Notes: generated by a model from the letters alone, not told the origin. A DNA stretch of 64,000 nucleotides from Pseudomonas viridiflava (GCF_900591205.1 NZ_UUPU01000109.1:186001-250000); one strand, 5' to 3'; positions 33,595 through 42,936 are shown, counted from the first letter of the stretch. A program made the numbers and translations.

Positions 33595-33679
33595 GTGGGA
33601 GCTGGCTTGCCTGCGATGGCAGCACCTCGGTTCGGGCGATACACCGAGCCGCCCGCATCGCAGGCAAGCCAGCTCCCAC
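33595..33679. repeat. REPIN (GTGGGAGCTGGCTTGCCTGCGATGGC type)
   Basis: GTGGGAGCTGGCTTGCCTGC and GCAGGCAAGCCAGCTCCCAC flank CACCTCGGTTC...ACCGAG pairing blocks. It lies about 40 bases upstream of the pdxB start, between pdxB and the divergent norM, so it may affect their promoters. Confidence 0.93.
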
Positions 33680-33719
33680 TCAAGCCCTGTACACTGCTGT
33701 TCCGCGAAAGGAGCCTGCC

Positions 33720-34862
33720 ATGTTGATTGTTGCCGACGAAAATATTCCGCTACTCGATGCCTTCTTCGAAGGGTTTGGCGAGATTCGCCGAGTGCCCGGG
33801 CGCTCGATCGACCGCGCCACGCTGGAGCAGGCGGACGTGCTGCTGGTGCGCTCGGTCACCAACGTCAACCGCGCGCTGCTGGACGGCACATCGGTGCGTT
33901 TTGTCGGCACCTGCACCATCGGCACCGACCACCTCGATCTCGATTACTTCAAGCAGGCCGGTATCCAATGGTCCAGTGCCCCCGGCTGCAATGCGCGGGG
34001 CGTGGTGGACTATGTGTTGGGCAGCCTGCAGACGCTGGCCGAGATCGAAGGCGCCGACCTCAACCAGCGCACGTATGGCGTGGTAGGCGCCGGTGAAGTC
34101 GGCGGGCGGCTGGTCCAGGTGCTCAAGGGCCTGGGCTGGAACGTGCGGGTGTGCGACCCGCCGCGGCAGATCGCCGAGGACGGCGATTACGTGAGCCTGG
34201 AGCAGATTATCGAGCAGTGCGACGTGATCAGCCTGCACACACCGCTGACCAAGTCCGGCAACGGTTCCACCTGGCACCTGTTTGACCGTCACCGCCTCAA
34301 CCAGCTCAAGCCCGGCACCTGGCTGATCAACGCCAGCCGTGGCGCGGTGGTGGACAACGCCGCCCTGCGCGAAGTGCTGCTGGAGCGCGAAGACCTGCAA
34401 GCAGTGCTGGATGTGTGGGAAGGCGAGCCGCAGGTCGATGTCGACCTGGCCGACCTGTGCGTACTGGCTACGCCGCATATCGCCGGTTACAGCCTGGATG
34501 GCCGGCAGCGTGGCACGGCGCAGATCTATCAGGCGTTTTGCACCTACCTGGGCCAGGAACCCGCGATTCAATTGAGCGATCTGTTGCCGGAGCCGTGGTT
34601 GGCCGAAGTGCAGTTGAATGCCTCGACCGACCCCGCCTGGGCGCTGGCCACCCTGTGCCGCAGTGTGTATGACCCGCGTCGTGATGATGCGGACTTGCGC
34701 CGTAGCCTTGTGGGAACCGTGGAACAACAGCGCAAGGCTTTCGACCTGTTGCGCAAGGGCTACCCGGCACGCCGCGAAATTGACGGCTTGAGAGTGCGAG
34801 TCAATGGGGAGTCGGCGGTGTTGGCAAACATCGTCACCGCCCTGGGCGCCCAATCCCTGTAG
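33720..34862 (+). CDS. pdxB: Erythronate-4-phosphate dehydrogenase
   Basis: 380 aa from ATG 33720 (AAAGGAG upstream); the open frame extends to 33549 but without a ribosome site and through a REPIN. Pyridoxal phosphate synthesis step: oxidises 4-phosphoerythronate. D-2-hydroxyacid dehydrogenase fold with [14 protein letters not shown] (NAD loop), catalytic Arg [10 protein letters not shown], Glu DVWEGEPQ, His ATPHIAGYS. The C-terminal dimerisation domain specific to PdxB (residues about 295-380, [18 protein letters not shown]) is present, which separates it from general 2-hydroxyacid dehydrogenases. Confidence 0.95.
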   Translation: MLIVADENIPLLDAFFEGFGEIRRVPGRSIDRATLEQADVLLVRSVTNVNRALLDGTSVRFVGTCTIGTDHLDLDYFKQAGIQWSSAPGCNARGVVDYVLGSLQTLAEIEGADLNQRTYGVVGAGEVGGRLVQVLKGLGWNVRVCDPPRQIAEDGDYVSLEQIIEQCDVISLHTPLTKSGNGSTWHLFDRHRLNQLKPGTWLINASRGAVVDNAALREVLLEREDLQAVLDVWEGEPQVDVDLADLCVLATPHIAGYSLDGRQRGTAQIYQAFCTYLGQEPAIQLSDLLPEPWLAEVQLNASTDPAWALATLCRSVYDPRRDDADLRRSLVGTVEQQRKAFDLLRKGYPARREIDGLRVRVNGESAVLANIVTALGAQSL

Positions 34863-34945
34863 GACTGCCGTAATCGTGGCGAGGAAGCTTGCTCCCGTTG
34901 GACTGCGTAGCAGCCCTGTTTTTTGGGGCCGCTAGCTCCCACAAA

Positions 34946-34970
34946 AAACCCGGCCACCTGGGCCGGGTTT
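34946..34970 (-). terminator. Intrinsic terminator of the small minus-strand gene
   Basis: Stem AAACCCGGCC / GGCCGGGTTT with a five-base loop; read on the minus strand it is followed by TTTTTTG. It lies just past the stop of the 56-aa gene at 34988. On the plus strand it is followed only by TTTG, so it is a weaker terminator for pdxB. Confidence 0.85.
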
Positions 34971-34987
34971 GAAAGAACTTGGGCGCT

Positions 34988-35158
34988 TCAGCCCTGGGCA
35001 GGCTTGACCAGTCGCTGCTCCAGTTCGCTGCACGCCTGCTGGATCATCTCTTCGGTGATCTGCACTTCGCGGCCCTTGGCGTCGATGTACGAGCAAGGCA
35101 ACTGCTGCGGTTGGCGAATCACTTCAATTTTGGCATCGCTGCTATTTTGCAAGGTCAT
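34988..35158 (-). CDS. Small conserved hypothetical protein, 56 aa
   Basis: 56 aa from ATG 35158 (a second ATG at 35173 gives 61 aa). Sequence MTLQNSSDAKIEVIRQPQQLPCSYIDAKGREVQITEEMIQQACSEL with one Cys; no membrane or signal segment. It looks like a compact alpha/beta protein: two strands, then a helix. The defined terminator, the strong coding pattern and a sequence I recall as shared by other pseudomonads support a real gene. Function is unknown. Confidence 0.68.
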   Translation of the reverse strand: MTLQNSSDAKIEVIRQPQQLPCSYIDAKGREVQITEEMIQQACSELEQRLVKPAQG

Positions 35159-35405
35159 GGCCTGTCTCCTCATCAGGTTGTGTACCTACTGTGAACCCCC
35201 CGCGTGACTGCGCTGTTACAACTCCTTGCACATTCATCGGTTCGAATACTCAGTCCACCAGAAACCATTACGAATTTCCAGCCGGGTATTAGACCGATAG
35301 CCTCTAGGGGCCAGCATCGGCGGGCATAATTAATCCGACTCATTGTTATTTACGCAGGTTCCCCCCATGTAATGGCGGTAGATACTTATCTCCCTTACGC
35401 AGGTG

Positions 35406-37187
35406 ATGCCCTCCATGCTCTCAGTCCGTCAACGCCGTGCCATTCGCCTGGCCAGCCGCTTTATTGCGCCCTACCGCTGGCAGGCGCTGGGTGCGCTGTT
35501 GGCGCTGATCGTCACCGCCGGCATCACATTGTCCATGGGGCAGGGCATCCGCCTGCTGGTGGATCAGGGTTTCATGACCCAGTCACCGCACCTGCTCAAC
35601 CAGTCCATCGGCCTGTTTATGGTGCTGGTGTTGGGCCTGGCCGTGGGCACGTTTGCGCGGTTTTACCTGGTGTCCTGGATTGGCGAGCGGGTAGTGGCGG
35701 ATATTCGGCGGCAGGTGTTCAACCACCTGATCTACCTGCACCCCGGGTTCTACGAGAACAACCGCAGTTCGGAAATCCAGTCGCGGCTGACCACTGACAC
35801 CACCTTGCTGCAATCGGTGATCGGCTCCTCGCTCTCGCTGTTCCTGCGCAATGCCTTGATGGTGATCGGCGGCATCGTGCTGCTGTTTATCACTAACCCC
35901 AAGCTCACCAGCATCGTGGTGGTGGCGCTGCCGCTGGTACTGGCGCCGATCCTGATTTTCGGCCGCCGCGTGCGCAGCCTGTCGCGCCTTAGCCAGGACC
36001 GTATCGCCGATGTGGGCAGCTACGTGTCCGAGACCCTCGGCCAGATCAAGACCGTGCAAGCCTATAGCCACCAGGTGCAGGACGAGCAGCGCTTCGCCGT
36101 GACCGTGGAAGACGCCTTCACCACGGCGCGCAAACGCATCGTGCAGCGCGCCTGGCTGATTACCTTGGTGATCATGCTGGTGCTCGGCGCCGTGGGCGTG
36201 ATGCTGTGGGTCGGCGGTATGGATGTGATCGGCGGGCGCATCTCCGGTGGTGAGCTGGCGGCGTTTGTGTTCTACAGCTTGATCGTCGGCAGCGCCGTCG
36301 GCACCCTCAGCGAAGTGCTCGGGGAACTGCAACGGGCTGCTGGTGCGGCGGAGCGGATCGGCGAATTGCTGCAGTCGAGCAACGAGATCCAGGCACCTGC
36401 CACCGGCACCGTGCAGTTGCCCGAGCGCGTCAGCGGCCGTATGGAGTTGCAGGACCTGCGCTTTTCCTATCCATCACGGCCGGACAGCTACGCCATCGAC
36501 GGTCTGAACCTGAGCATCAATCCCGGCGAGACCCTGGCGTTGGTCGGCCCGTCCGGCGCCGGTAAATCGACGATTTTCGATTTGCTGCTGCGCTTCTATG
36601 ACCCGCAACACGGCCGCATCCTGCTCGAGGGCCTGCCGCTGACCGAACTCGACCCGCTGGACCTGCGCCGCCACTTCGCCCTGGTGTCCCAGAGCCCGGC
36701 GCTGTTTTTCGGCAGCGTCGAGGAGAACATCCGCTACGGCAACCCGTCCGCCACCCGCGAACAGGTCGAAGCCGCCGCCCGCATCGCCCATGCCCACGAC
36801 TTTATCCTGCAAATGCCCGATGGCTACCAGACCCACCTCGGCGACGGCGGCATGGGCCTCTCCGGTGGCCAGCGACAACGCCTGGCCATCGCCCGCGCGT
36901 TGCTGGTGGACGCGCCGATCCTGCTGCTGGACGAAGCCACCAGCGCCCTGGATGCGCAGAGTGAACACTTGATCCAGCAAGCCTTGCCGCAACTGATGCA
37001 GGGCCGCACCACGCTGGTGATCGCACATCGGCTGGCAACGGTGAAGCATGCGGATCGGATCGCCGTAATGGACCAGGGCAAGCTGGTGGCGGTGGGCACG
37101 CACCAGCAGTTGATTGCGAGCAATCCGCTGTATGCGCGGTTGGCTGCCTTGCAGTTCAATGATGGCGACGAGCAGACCAAACCCTGA
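35406..37187 (+). CDS. ABC transporter, fused membrane and ATPase (MsbA-like exporter)
   Basis: 593 aa from ATG 35406 (in-frame ATG at 35415 and GTG at 35403 also usable). An N-terminal transmembrane domain with six helices is followed by an ATPase. Walker A LVGPSGAGKSTIFDLLL, Q-loop ALVSQSPALFFGSVEENIRYG, signature LSGGQRQRLAIARALL, Walker B ILLLDEATSALDAQSE, H-loop VIAHRLATVKHADRI. The type I exporter half-transporter shape fits MsbA/LmrA-like lipid or drug flippases; the cargo is not evident. The monocistronic gene is followed by REP arrays and convergent slt. Confidence 0.88.
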   Translation: MPSMLSVRQRRAIRLASRFIAPYRWQALGALLALIVTAGITLSMGQGIRLLVDQGFMTQSPHLLNQSIGLFMVLVLGLAVGTFARFYLVSWIGERVVADIRRQVFNHLIYLHPGFYENNRSSEIQSRLTTDTTLLQSVIGSSLSLFLRNALMVIGGIVLLFITNPKLTSIVVVALPLVLAPILIFGRRVRSLSRLSQDRIADVGSYVSETLGQIKTVQAYSHQVQDEQRFAVTVEDAFTTARKRIVQRAWLITLVIMLVLGAVGVMLWVGGMDVIGGRISGGELAAFVFYSLIVGSAVGTLSEVLGELQRAAGAAERIGELLQSSNEIQAPATGTVQLPERVSGRMELQDLRFSYPSRPDSYAIDGLNLSINPGETLALVGPSGAGKSTIFDLLLRFYDPQHGRILLEGLPLTELDPLDLRRHFALVSQSPALFFGSVEENIRYGNPSATREQVEAAARIAHAHDFILQMPDGYQTHLGDGGMGLSGGQRQRLAIARALLVDAPILLLDEATSALDAQSEHLIQQALPQLMQGRTTLVIAHRLATVKHADRIAVMDQGKLVAVGTHQQLIASNPLYARLAALQFNDGDEQTKP

Positions 37188-37240
37188 CCATCGGCGAGCG
37201 GCCTGTTGTGGGCTGCGCCCTGTTGTGGCAAGCGGGCTTG

Positions 37241-37374
37241 TTGTGGCGAGCGGGCTTGCCCGCGTTGGAGTGCGCAGCGCTCCCGACCCAGGCGCTGCGG
37301 TGTGCCTGATAGACCGAGTGGGCCGGTCTTGGGGCTGCTTCGCAACCCAACGCGGGCAAGCCCGCTCGCCACAG
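37241..37374. repeat. REPIN copy 1 of a duplicated pair (GCGAGCGGGCTTGCCCGCG type)
   Basis: 134 bases from TTGTGGCGAGCGGGCTTGCC to AAGCCCGCTCGCCACAG. Preceded from 37190 by three degenerate half-units of the TTGTGGCGAGCGGGCTTG kind. The inner part carries CAGGCGCTGCGGTGTGCCTG and ACCGAGTGGGCCGGTCT local dyads. Confidence 0.92.
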
Positions 37375-37468
37375 GTTGTGGGGGCATGGCGACCGTATGT
37401 GCGGCTGGCGATGTTGCAGGTTAAACACTGACTTTTTGGCAAGCGGGCTACCGTGGCGAGCGGGCTTG

Positions 37469-37602
37469 TTGTGGCGAGCGGGCTTGCCCGCGTTGGAGTG
37501 CGCAGCGCTCCCGACCCAGGCGCTGCGGTGTGCCTGATAGACCGAGTGGGCCGGTCTTGGGGCTGCTTCGTAACCCAACGCGGGCAAGCCCGCTCGCCAC
37601 AG
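37469..37602. repeat. REPIN copy 2, near-identical duplicate of copy 1
   Basis: Same 134 bases at a 228-base offset, differing only by CGCAACCC versus CGTAACCC in the part I compared. The region 37375-37468 between the copies has no other repeat. A short tail of degenerate half-units (AGTCCGCTAGCC, AAACCCGCTCGCC) follows to 37640. Confidence 0.92.
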
Positions 37603-37657
37603 TAAGTCCGCTAGCCAAAGCAAACCCGCTCGCCGGGAGGGGCTTTGTCAGCCAGGG

Positions 37658-39586
37658 TTACTGGTCATCAAAATACCGCTCATGCCAATCCACCAGTGGC
37701 TGTGGCGAGTTGAGCTTTTGCCCGTAGATCACTGAATAAGACAGCACGTTCTGCACATACTGGCGGGTTTCGTCGAATGGGATGCTCTCCACCCACACGT
37801 CGAAACTCAAGTGGTCTGCACCGCGCAGCCATTGGCGCACGCGACCTGGGCCAGCGTTGTAGGCGGCGGAAGCGAGCACGCGGTTGCCGTTGAACTGGCT
37901 GTGCACCTGGCTCAGGTAGGCCGCGCCGAGCTGGATGTTTTTGTCCGGGTCCAGCACCTGGGCCGGTGAGGCCAGCGGGATGCTGAACTTGCGTGCGGTT
38001 TCCTTGGCGGTGCCGGGCATCAGTTGCATCAGGCCGCTGGCGCCGACGCCGGAGCGGGCGTCGTCCATGAAGGCGCTTTCCTGGCGGGTGATGGCGAACA
38101 CCCAGCTCGAATGCAGGCCGCGTACCTTGGCCTCGCGCACCAGGGTGTCGCGGTGGGCCATCGGGAAGCGAATATCCAGGTCATCCCAGTATTGCGCCTG
38201 GCTGATGGTGCGAATCGCCGGGAAATACCACTTCATGTCATAGGCCAGCTTGGCCTGGGCGACCATTTCGTCGCGGTTGAAGTGACGGCTGACGTGATAC
38301 CACTCACGGCGGCCATCGACGATCTGGCCACGTGCATAAAATTCCAGGGCGCGCCGCACTCCCGGGGTGTTACGCACCTTGTTGACCAGCGCCTGGCTCA
38401 TCAGCAGCGGCTTGTTTTTCAGCTGGTACGGGGCCTTGGAGCGGTCGGCGGCGAGGAAACCGTAGAAATCACGTTCCTGCGCGAGGTTTTTGTACAGCAC
38501 CAGCGGCTGCGGGTTTTTCGGCTCGGCCAGCTCCAGGCTGCGCGCCTGCCAGTAGCGCCAGCGGTTGGTGGTGGCCAGGTCTTGTGGGAGCTTGCGGGTC
38601 AACTGGTAGGCATCTTCCCAGCGCGCCAGGCGCAACAGCAGGCGCAGGCGCCATTCGGAGACGGTGTTGTCACGCAGCTCGGGGTCATACTTGGTCATCA
38701 CGTCCAGCGCACGCGGGTCGTAGCGGCGGGCGAGGGTCAGCCCGATTTCCCGGGCGATCGACACTTTTTCGTCACGCGAGAAGTGCATGCTGCTGGCGTA
38801 GCCGTCGAGCAAGGCCATGGCCTTGTCCGGGTCCTGACGCGCCAGACGACGCAGGCCCAGGCCAACGGCGTCAGACATGGCCTCGTTGGCCGGCAGGAAG
38901 CGTGACGGGTCGCTCAGCATGTCGGGCTTTTGCGCCACATCCACCATCAGGCGGCCGGTGGCGCCGAGGGTCGGCAGGGTTTTCACCAGGCTGTTGGCCA
39001 GCGCGTAGTTGCGCGCTTCGGCGGCGAGCTTGGCGCGGTCCCAGATTTTCTGTTCGGTGAGCTGGCCGTCGGCGGCCCACTGACCGAAGGTCGCATCACA
39101 GGCGGCTGGTTGGGACTTGCCGGTCAGCCAGAGTTTTTCGGTGGTCTTGTAGCCTTCGGCTTTCAGGTTATGAGTGAGCTGGAACTGAGCATGCAGGCAG
39201 TCCAGCTCGACGAAATTGAGTTTAGGGTCGTAGTACTTTTCAAAGGTCTGCCAGTCGCCACGCTCGGCCAGCCAGCGCAACCAGCGCAGCTTCATCCAGT
39301 TGGCCTGGGGCAGGTCGCCGTTTTTGGCGAGGAACTGTTCGATTTCCTCGTTGCTGGCGGTTTTCAAGCGAGCGGTCAGCTCGTCATAGGCCAGGTACGG
39401 CGTCAGCGGGTAATCGGCCAGGGCTTGGCTGTATTGCATGTAGGGGCCGGTATCGCCCTTGGCCAGGGCGCGTTTGGCTTCATCGTAGTATTGACGTTGG
39501 GTGGTGAGGTCCACGGCCTGGGCGGATTGAACGGCGGTGGCGGAAAGAAGCAGACAAGATAAAAAGTTGAAAAGGCGACTGCGCAT
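37658..39586 (-). CDS. slt: Soluble lytic murein transglycosylase
   Basis: 642 aa from ATG 39586 (an upstream ATG at 39634 is less likely). Signal peptide MRSRLFNFLSCLLLSATAV...AQA. A long alpha-helical U-shaped N-domain (TPR-like, about residues 30-450) is followed by the SLT catalytic domain: VFAITRQESAFMDDARSGVGASGLMQLMPGTAKETARK (catalytic Glu in QES), AAYNAGPGRVRQWL, FDETRQYVQNVL. It cuts peptidoglycan beta-1,4 links to 1,6-anhydromuropeptides. The products feed NagZ, which is also encoded in this window. Confidence 0.95.
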   Translation of the reverse strand: MRSRLFNFLSCLLLSATAVQSAQAVDLTTQRQYYDEAKRALAKGDTGPYMQYSQALADYPLTPYLAYDELTARLKTASNEEIEQFLAKNGDLPQANWMKLRWLRWLAERGDWQTFEKYYDPKLNFVELDCLHAQFQLTHNLKAEGYKTTEKLWLTGKSQPAACDATFGQWAADGQLTEQKIWDRAKLAAEARNYALANSLVKTLPTLGATGRLMVDVAQKPDMLSDPSRFLPANEAMSDAVGLGLRRLARQDPDKAMALLDGYASSMHFSRDEKVSIAREIGLTLARRYDPRALDVMTKYDPELRDNTVSEWRLRLLLRLARWEDAYQLTRKLPQDLATTNRWRYWQARSLELAEPKNPQPLVLYKNLAQERDFYGFLAADRSKAPYQLKNKPLLMSQALVNKVRNTPGVRRALEFYARGQIVDGRREWYHVSRHFNRDEMVAQAKLAYDMKWYFPAIRTISQAQYWDDLDIRFPMAHRDTLVREAKVRGLHSSWVFAITRQESAFMDDARSGVGASGLMQLMPGTAKETARKFSIPLASPAQVLDPDKNIQLGAAYLSQVHSQFNGNRVLASAAYNAGPGRVRQWLRGADHLSFDVWVESIPFDETRQYVQNVLSYSVIYGQKLNSPQPLVDWHERYFDDQ

Positions 39587-39799
39587 GAGACATCCGTGCA
39601 GAGAAATCACGACTAGCACCGGCACCGCCGACACTGATTGCCCCTAGCTTAGCCTTTTGCCAGCGGCCGGCGAAAGCTTTGCCGGCCGGTTGGTTCAAGT
39701 TGCTGGGAAATGTCCTTCAGAACGTGTCTATAGCGAAAATGCCGACCGCATCCCAGCCTCAAGTCAGGTAGAATGCGCGCCCAGTTTTTGGAGAAGCGT

Positions 39800-41719
39800 A
39801 TGACCCTGCTCAAATTCAGCGATGTGTCCCTTGCTTTCGGCGCTATGCCGTTGTTGGACAAGGTGTCCTGGCAGATCGCCCGTGGTGAGCGGGTGTGCAT
39901 CATCGGCCGCAATGGCACCGGCAAGTCCAGCATGATGAAGCTGGTAAAAGGCGACCAGAAGCCCGACGACGGTTCTGTATGGCGCGCCCCGGGCCTCAAG
40001 ATCGGCGAATTGCCGCAGGAATTGCCGGTCGCCGACGGACGGACAGTGTTCGACGTGGTTGCCGAGGGTCTTGATGGCGTGGGCGAGTTGCTCGCGCAAT
40101 ACCATCACCTGGCGCAGAACTGCGTCACCGAAGAAGACCTGGACAAGCTGATGCATGTCCAGCAAGACCTCGAAGCCCGTGACGGCTGGCGCTTGCAACA
40201 ACTGGTCGACAGCACCCTGAGCCGCCTGCAACTGCCGGCCGACAAGACCCTCGCCGAGCTGTCCGGCGGCTGGCGTCGCCGTGTGTTGCTGGCCCAGGCG
40301 CTGGTGTCCGAGCCGGACCTGCTGCTGCTCGATGAGCCAACCAACCACCTGGACATCGGCGCAATCGCCTGGCTCGAAGAAGCCCTGAAGGATTTCCAGG
40401 GCGCTGTGCTGTTTATCACGCACGACCGTTCCTTCCTGCAAAACCTCGCCACGCGCATCCTTGAGCTGGACCGTGGCGGCCTGATCGACTGGAACGGCGA
40501 CTACGCCAGCTTCCTGGTGCACAAAGAGGCCACGCTGGCCGCTGAAGAAACCGCCAACGCGCTGTTCGACAAGAAACTGGCCCAGGAAGAAGTCTGGATT
40601 CGCCAGGGCATCAAGGCGCGCCGCACCCGTAACGAGGGCCGCGTACGCGCCCTGAAAGCCCTGCGTGTTGAGCGCAGCGAGCGTCGCGAGCGCACCGGCA
40701 AGGCCAATATCCAGCTCGATACCGCCGACAAGTCGGGCAAGCAGGTGATGGTTCTGGAGAATGTCAGCTTCCATCACCCGGACGGCCCGTTCCTGATCAA
40801 GGACTTCTCCATGGTCCTGCAGCGGGGCGACCGTATCGGTCTGCTGGGCGCCAACGGCACCGGCAAGACCACCTTGCTCAAGCTGATGCTCAATGGCCTG
40901 CAACCGACCAGTGGCACCGTGGAAGAGGGCACGCGCATCGACGTGGCCTACTTCGACCAGCTGCGCCACCAGTTGGACCTGGAAAAGACCGTGATCGACA
41001 ACGTGGCCGAAGGCCGCGACTTTATTGATATCGACGGCCAGAGCCGCCACGTGTTGAGCTACCTGGGCGACTTCCTGTTCAGCCCGCAGCGCGCACGTAC
41101 CCCGGTCAAAGCCTTGTCCGGTGGTGAGCGCGCGCGCTTGCTGCTGGCCAAGTTGTTCAGCAAACCGGCCAACCTGCTGGTGCTCGACGAACCGACCAAC
41201 GACCTCGACGTGGAAACCCTCGAGCTGCTGGAAGAGGTGCTGCTGACCTTCAATGGCACCGTGCTGATGGTCAGTCACGACCGGGCATTCCTCGACAACG
41301 TGGTCACCAGCACCCTGGTCTTCGAAGGTGAAGGCAAGGTGCGTGAATACGTCGGTGGTTATCAGGACTGGCTGCGCCAGGGCGGCTCGCCGCGCCTGTT
41401 GGGCGTGACCGAGAGCAAGTCCGGCAAGGCCGACTTGACGTCCGCAGTGGTGGCCCCGGTGGCCGCCGCTGCACCTGCCCAGGAAGCCGCTCCGGCTGCC
41501 AAGAAGAAACTCAGCTACAAGCTTCAGCGCGAGCTGGAAGCCTTGCCGGGCGATATCGACGCCAAGGAGCAGCAGATCGCTGCCGTAGAAGCGCAAATGG
41601 CTGACGCGGGTTTCTACCTGCGTCCGGCGGCGGAAACCGCCGAGGTCATTGCTTCACTGGAGACGTTGAACCAGGAGCTGGAAGTGCTGATGGAGCGTTG
41701 GGCTGAGCTGGATGCCTGA
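39800..41719 (+). CDS. uup: ABC-F ATPase (Uup type)
   Basis: 639 aa from ATG 39800 (GGAGAAGC upstream). Two tandem ATP cassettes without membrane part: first RNGTGKSSMMKLVKG and LSGGWRRRVLLAQALVSEPDLLLLDEPTNHLD, second ANGTGKTTLLKLMLN and LSGGERARLLLAKLFSKPANLLVLDEPTNDLD. The linker RQGIKARRTRNEGRVRALKALRVER and C-terminal coiled coil (LSYKLQRELEALPGDIDAKEQQI) match Uup, a ribosome-associated protein that also affects precise transposon excision. The conserved place beside slt supports the name. The gene ends at a strong hairpin terminator. Confidence 0.95.
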   Translation: MTLLKFSDVSLAFGAMPLLDKVSWQIARGERVCIIGRNGTGKSSMMKLVKGDQKPDDGSVWRAPGLKIGELPQELPVADGRTVFDVVAEGLDGVGELLAQYHHLAQNCVTEEDLDKLMHVQQDLEARDGWRLQQLVDSTLSRLQLPADKTLAELSGGWRRRVLLAQALVSEPDLLLLDEPTNHLDIGAIAWLEEALKDFQGAVLFITHDRSFLQNLATRILELDRGGLIDWNGDYASFLVHKEATLAAEETANALFDKKLAQEEVWIRQGIKARRTRNEGRVRALKALRVERSERRERTGKANIQLDTADKSGKQVMVLENVSFHHPDGPFLIKDFSMVLQRGDRIGLLGANGTGKTTLLKLMLNGLQPTSGTVEEGTRIDVAYFDQLRHQLDLEKTVIDNVAEGRDFIDIDGQSRHVLSYLGDFLFSPQRARTPVKALSGGERARLLLAKLFSKPANLLVLDEPTNDLDVETLELLEEVLLTFNGTVLMVSHDRAFLDNVVTSTLVFEGEGKVREYVGGYQDWLRQGGSPRLLGVTESKSGKADLTSAVVAPVAAAAPAQEAAPAAKKKLSYKLQRELEALPGDIDAKEQQIAAVEAQMADAGFYLRPAAETAEVIASLETLNQELEVLMERWAELDA

Positions 41720-41735
41720 GTGATTCGTTGGCAAT

Positions 41736-41775
41736 AAAAAGCCCGGCGCTCGTTTTTATGAGCACCGGGCTTTTT
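41736..41775. terminator. Strong hairpin terminator after uup
   Basis: AAAAAGCCCGGCGCTC and GAGCACCGGGCTTTTT pair around an eight-base loop; T-run TTTTTCAT downstream, A-run upstream, so it can end transcription from both sides. Confidence 0.92.
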
Positions 41776-41797
41776 CATATCAAATGCAATTCAAAAT

Positions 41798-41883
41798 GTG
41801 GGAGCTGGCTTGCCCTGCGATAGCATCACCTCGGTCTACCTGAATCACCGAGATGCCTGCATCGCAGGCAAGCCAGCTCCCAC
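41798..41883. repeat. REPIN (GTGGGAGCTGGCTTGCCCTGCGATAGC type)
   Basis: The left arm carries one extra C (GCTTGCCCTGCG); the right arm is GCAGGCAAGCCAGCTCCCAC. The spacer holds CACCTCGG/CCGAG pairing. Sits between the uup terminator and the convergent universal stress protein gene. Confidence 0.93.
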
Positions 41884-41902
41884 ATTGGAGCTTCGTCGGG
41901 TC

Positions 41903-42343
41903 TTACTTGTCTTTTACCAGCTTCACCGCCAACACATCGCACGGCGCGCCGTGCAGCACATCATTGGCGGTAGAACCCAGCAGCAGCGCCAGGCCATGGC
42001 GGCCATGGCTGCCGACCACGATCAGGTCGCAATGCTGTTCCTTGGCCAGGTGGTGGATCTCCTGGCGAGGCTGGCCGTAAGTGAGGTGGGAGTTTTCCTT
42101 GGTCACTTCCGGGTATTTGAGGATCAACCGGTCCAGGCGCTCTTTGGCCTGATCAAATTGCTGTTGCTGCAGTTGGGAGAGATCCATCGGCACGTCGCCA
42201 CCAAAGGCCATGGCCATAGGCTCGACGATGTGCACCAGTGACAGTTTGGCGTTGCTGGCAACCGCGAAGGCGCGGGCGCGCTTGATCACTGGATCGCACT
42301 CTTCGGTCAGGTCTACCGCGACCAGAATATGTTCGTAGGACAT
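41903..42343 (-). CDS. Universal stress protein
   Basis: 146 aa from ATG 42343. UspA fold: YEHILVAVDLTEECDPVIKRARAFA, LVHIVEPM, and the nucleotide-binding tail VVGSHGRHGLALLLGSTANDVLHGAPCDVLAVKL, which has the G-x2-G-x9-G-S/T pattern of ATP-binding UspFG-type proteins. UspA-like regulators raise survival in stationary phase or stress. Monocistronic; its terminator lies in the REPIN area. The gene upstream is divergent and separated by 105 bases. Confidence 0.92.
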   Translation of the reverse strand: MSYEHILVAVDLTEECDPVIKRARAFAVASNAKLSLVHIVEPMAMAFGGDVPMDLSQLQQQQFDQAKERLDRLILKYPEVTKENSHLTYGQPRQEIHHLAKEQHCDLIVVGSHGRHGLALLLGSTANDVLHGAPCDVLAVKLVKDK

Positions 42344-42448
42344 GGGGCGTTCCTCCAGGGGACTGCAATAGATTCAGTATGGCTGCTTTCAAGCGGATAG
42401 GGTTGCGTCAGATCAAATCCGCTCATCTGGAAATTCGGGAGTACACAT

Positions 42449-42886
42449 ATGACGGTCTGGATAGTGGTGTCAATCCTTGTGGTGGTTCTGAGCCCTCTGG
42501 CATGGCTGCGCCCCTCGCGCCATCAGAGCGGGCGCATGGCTCTGCGCATGGAGGCGCGCCGTATCGGCCTGGCCATGCAACTGGCGCCCCAGGAGTGGCC
42601 GCACTGGCTCAAGCAGGAGCCGCCGAGCCCGTGTGCGCAGTACTGCCGGCCACGGCGTGCGAGTGTGCCGGCGACCTGGAGTTATTGGCAGTTGGAGCCC
42701 GGGGTGTGGGTCAATCAATGGCGTGAAGTGTGCGTCGATGAAAAGTTGTTGCCGCATTTTGCAACATTGCCGGCGAACGTCTACAAGGTCGAGGCCGACA
42801 AGCAAATGATCGCGCTGTACTGGGGCGAGAAGGGCGAGGCAAGCGTGTTGAAAGATATTGACGCGTTGCTCAGGGCATTGGCCTGA
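42449..42886 (+). CDS. Uncharacterised protein with one N-terminal membrane segment
   Basis: 145 aa from ATG 42449. Residues 3-19 (VWIVVSILVVVLSPLAWL) form a membrane anchor followed by an alkaline stretch RPSRHQSGRMALRMEARRIGL, and then a soluble part with PSPCAQYCRPRRASVPATWSYWQLEPGVWVNQWREVC. No known domain. The cysteines CxxxC and the Trp-rich block suggest a small folded cytoplasmic domain attached to the membrane. A neat hairpin follows at 42915. Confidence 0.72.
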   Translation: MTVWIVVSILVVVLSPLAWLRPSRHQSGRMALRMEARRIGLAMQLAPQEWPHWLKQEPPSPCAQYCRPRRASVPATWSYWQLEPGVWVNQWREVCVDEKLLPHFATLPANVYKVEADKQMIALYWGEKGEASVLKDIDALLRALA

Positions 42887-42914
42887 TGCCCTGGATAAAA
42901 GCCAGGCAATAAAA

Positions 42915-42936
42915 AGCCCGACATCATCATCGGGCT
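42915..42936 (-). terminator. Hairpin, terminator for minus-strand transcription
   Basis: AGCCCGA-loop-TCGGGCT with an eight-base loop; five A bases stand directly upstream, so on the minus strand the stem is followed by TTTTTATTG. No minus gene is evident immediately beyond, so it may instead be an incomplete terminator of the 42449 gene. Confidence 0.55.

Noticed and set aside
35320-35365. AT-rich tract (ATAATTAATCCGACTCATTGTTATTT) resembling a Fur box
   Set aside because: Only a partial match to the GATAAT-type consensus and no iron-related function downstream, so not claimed.
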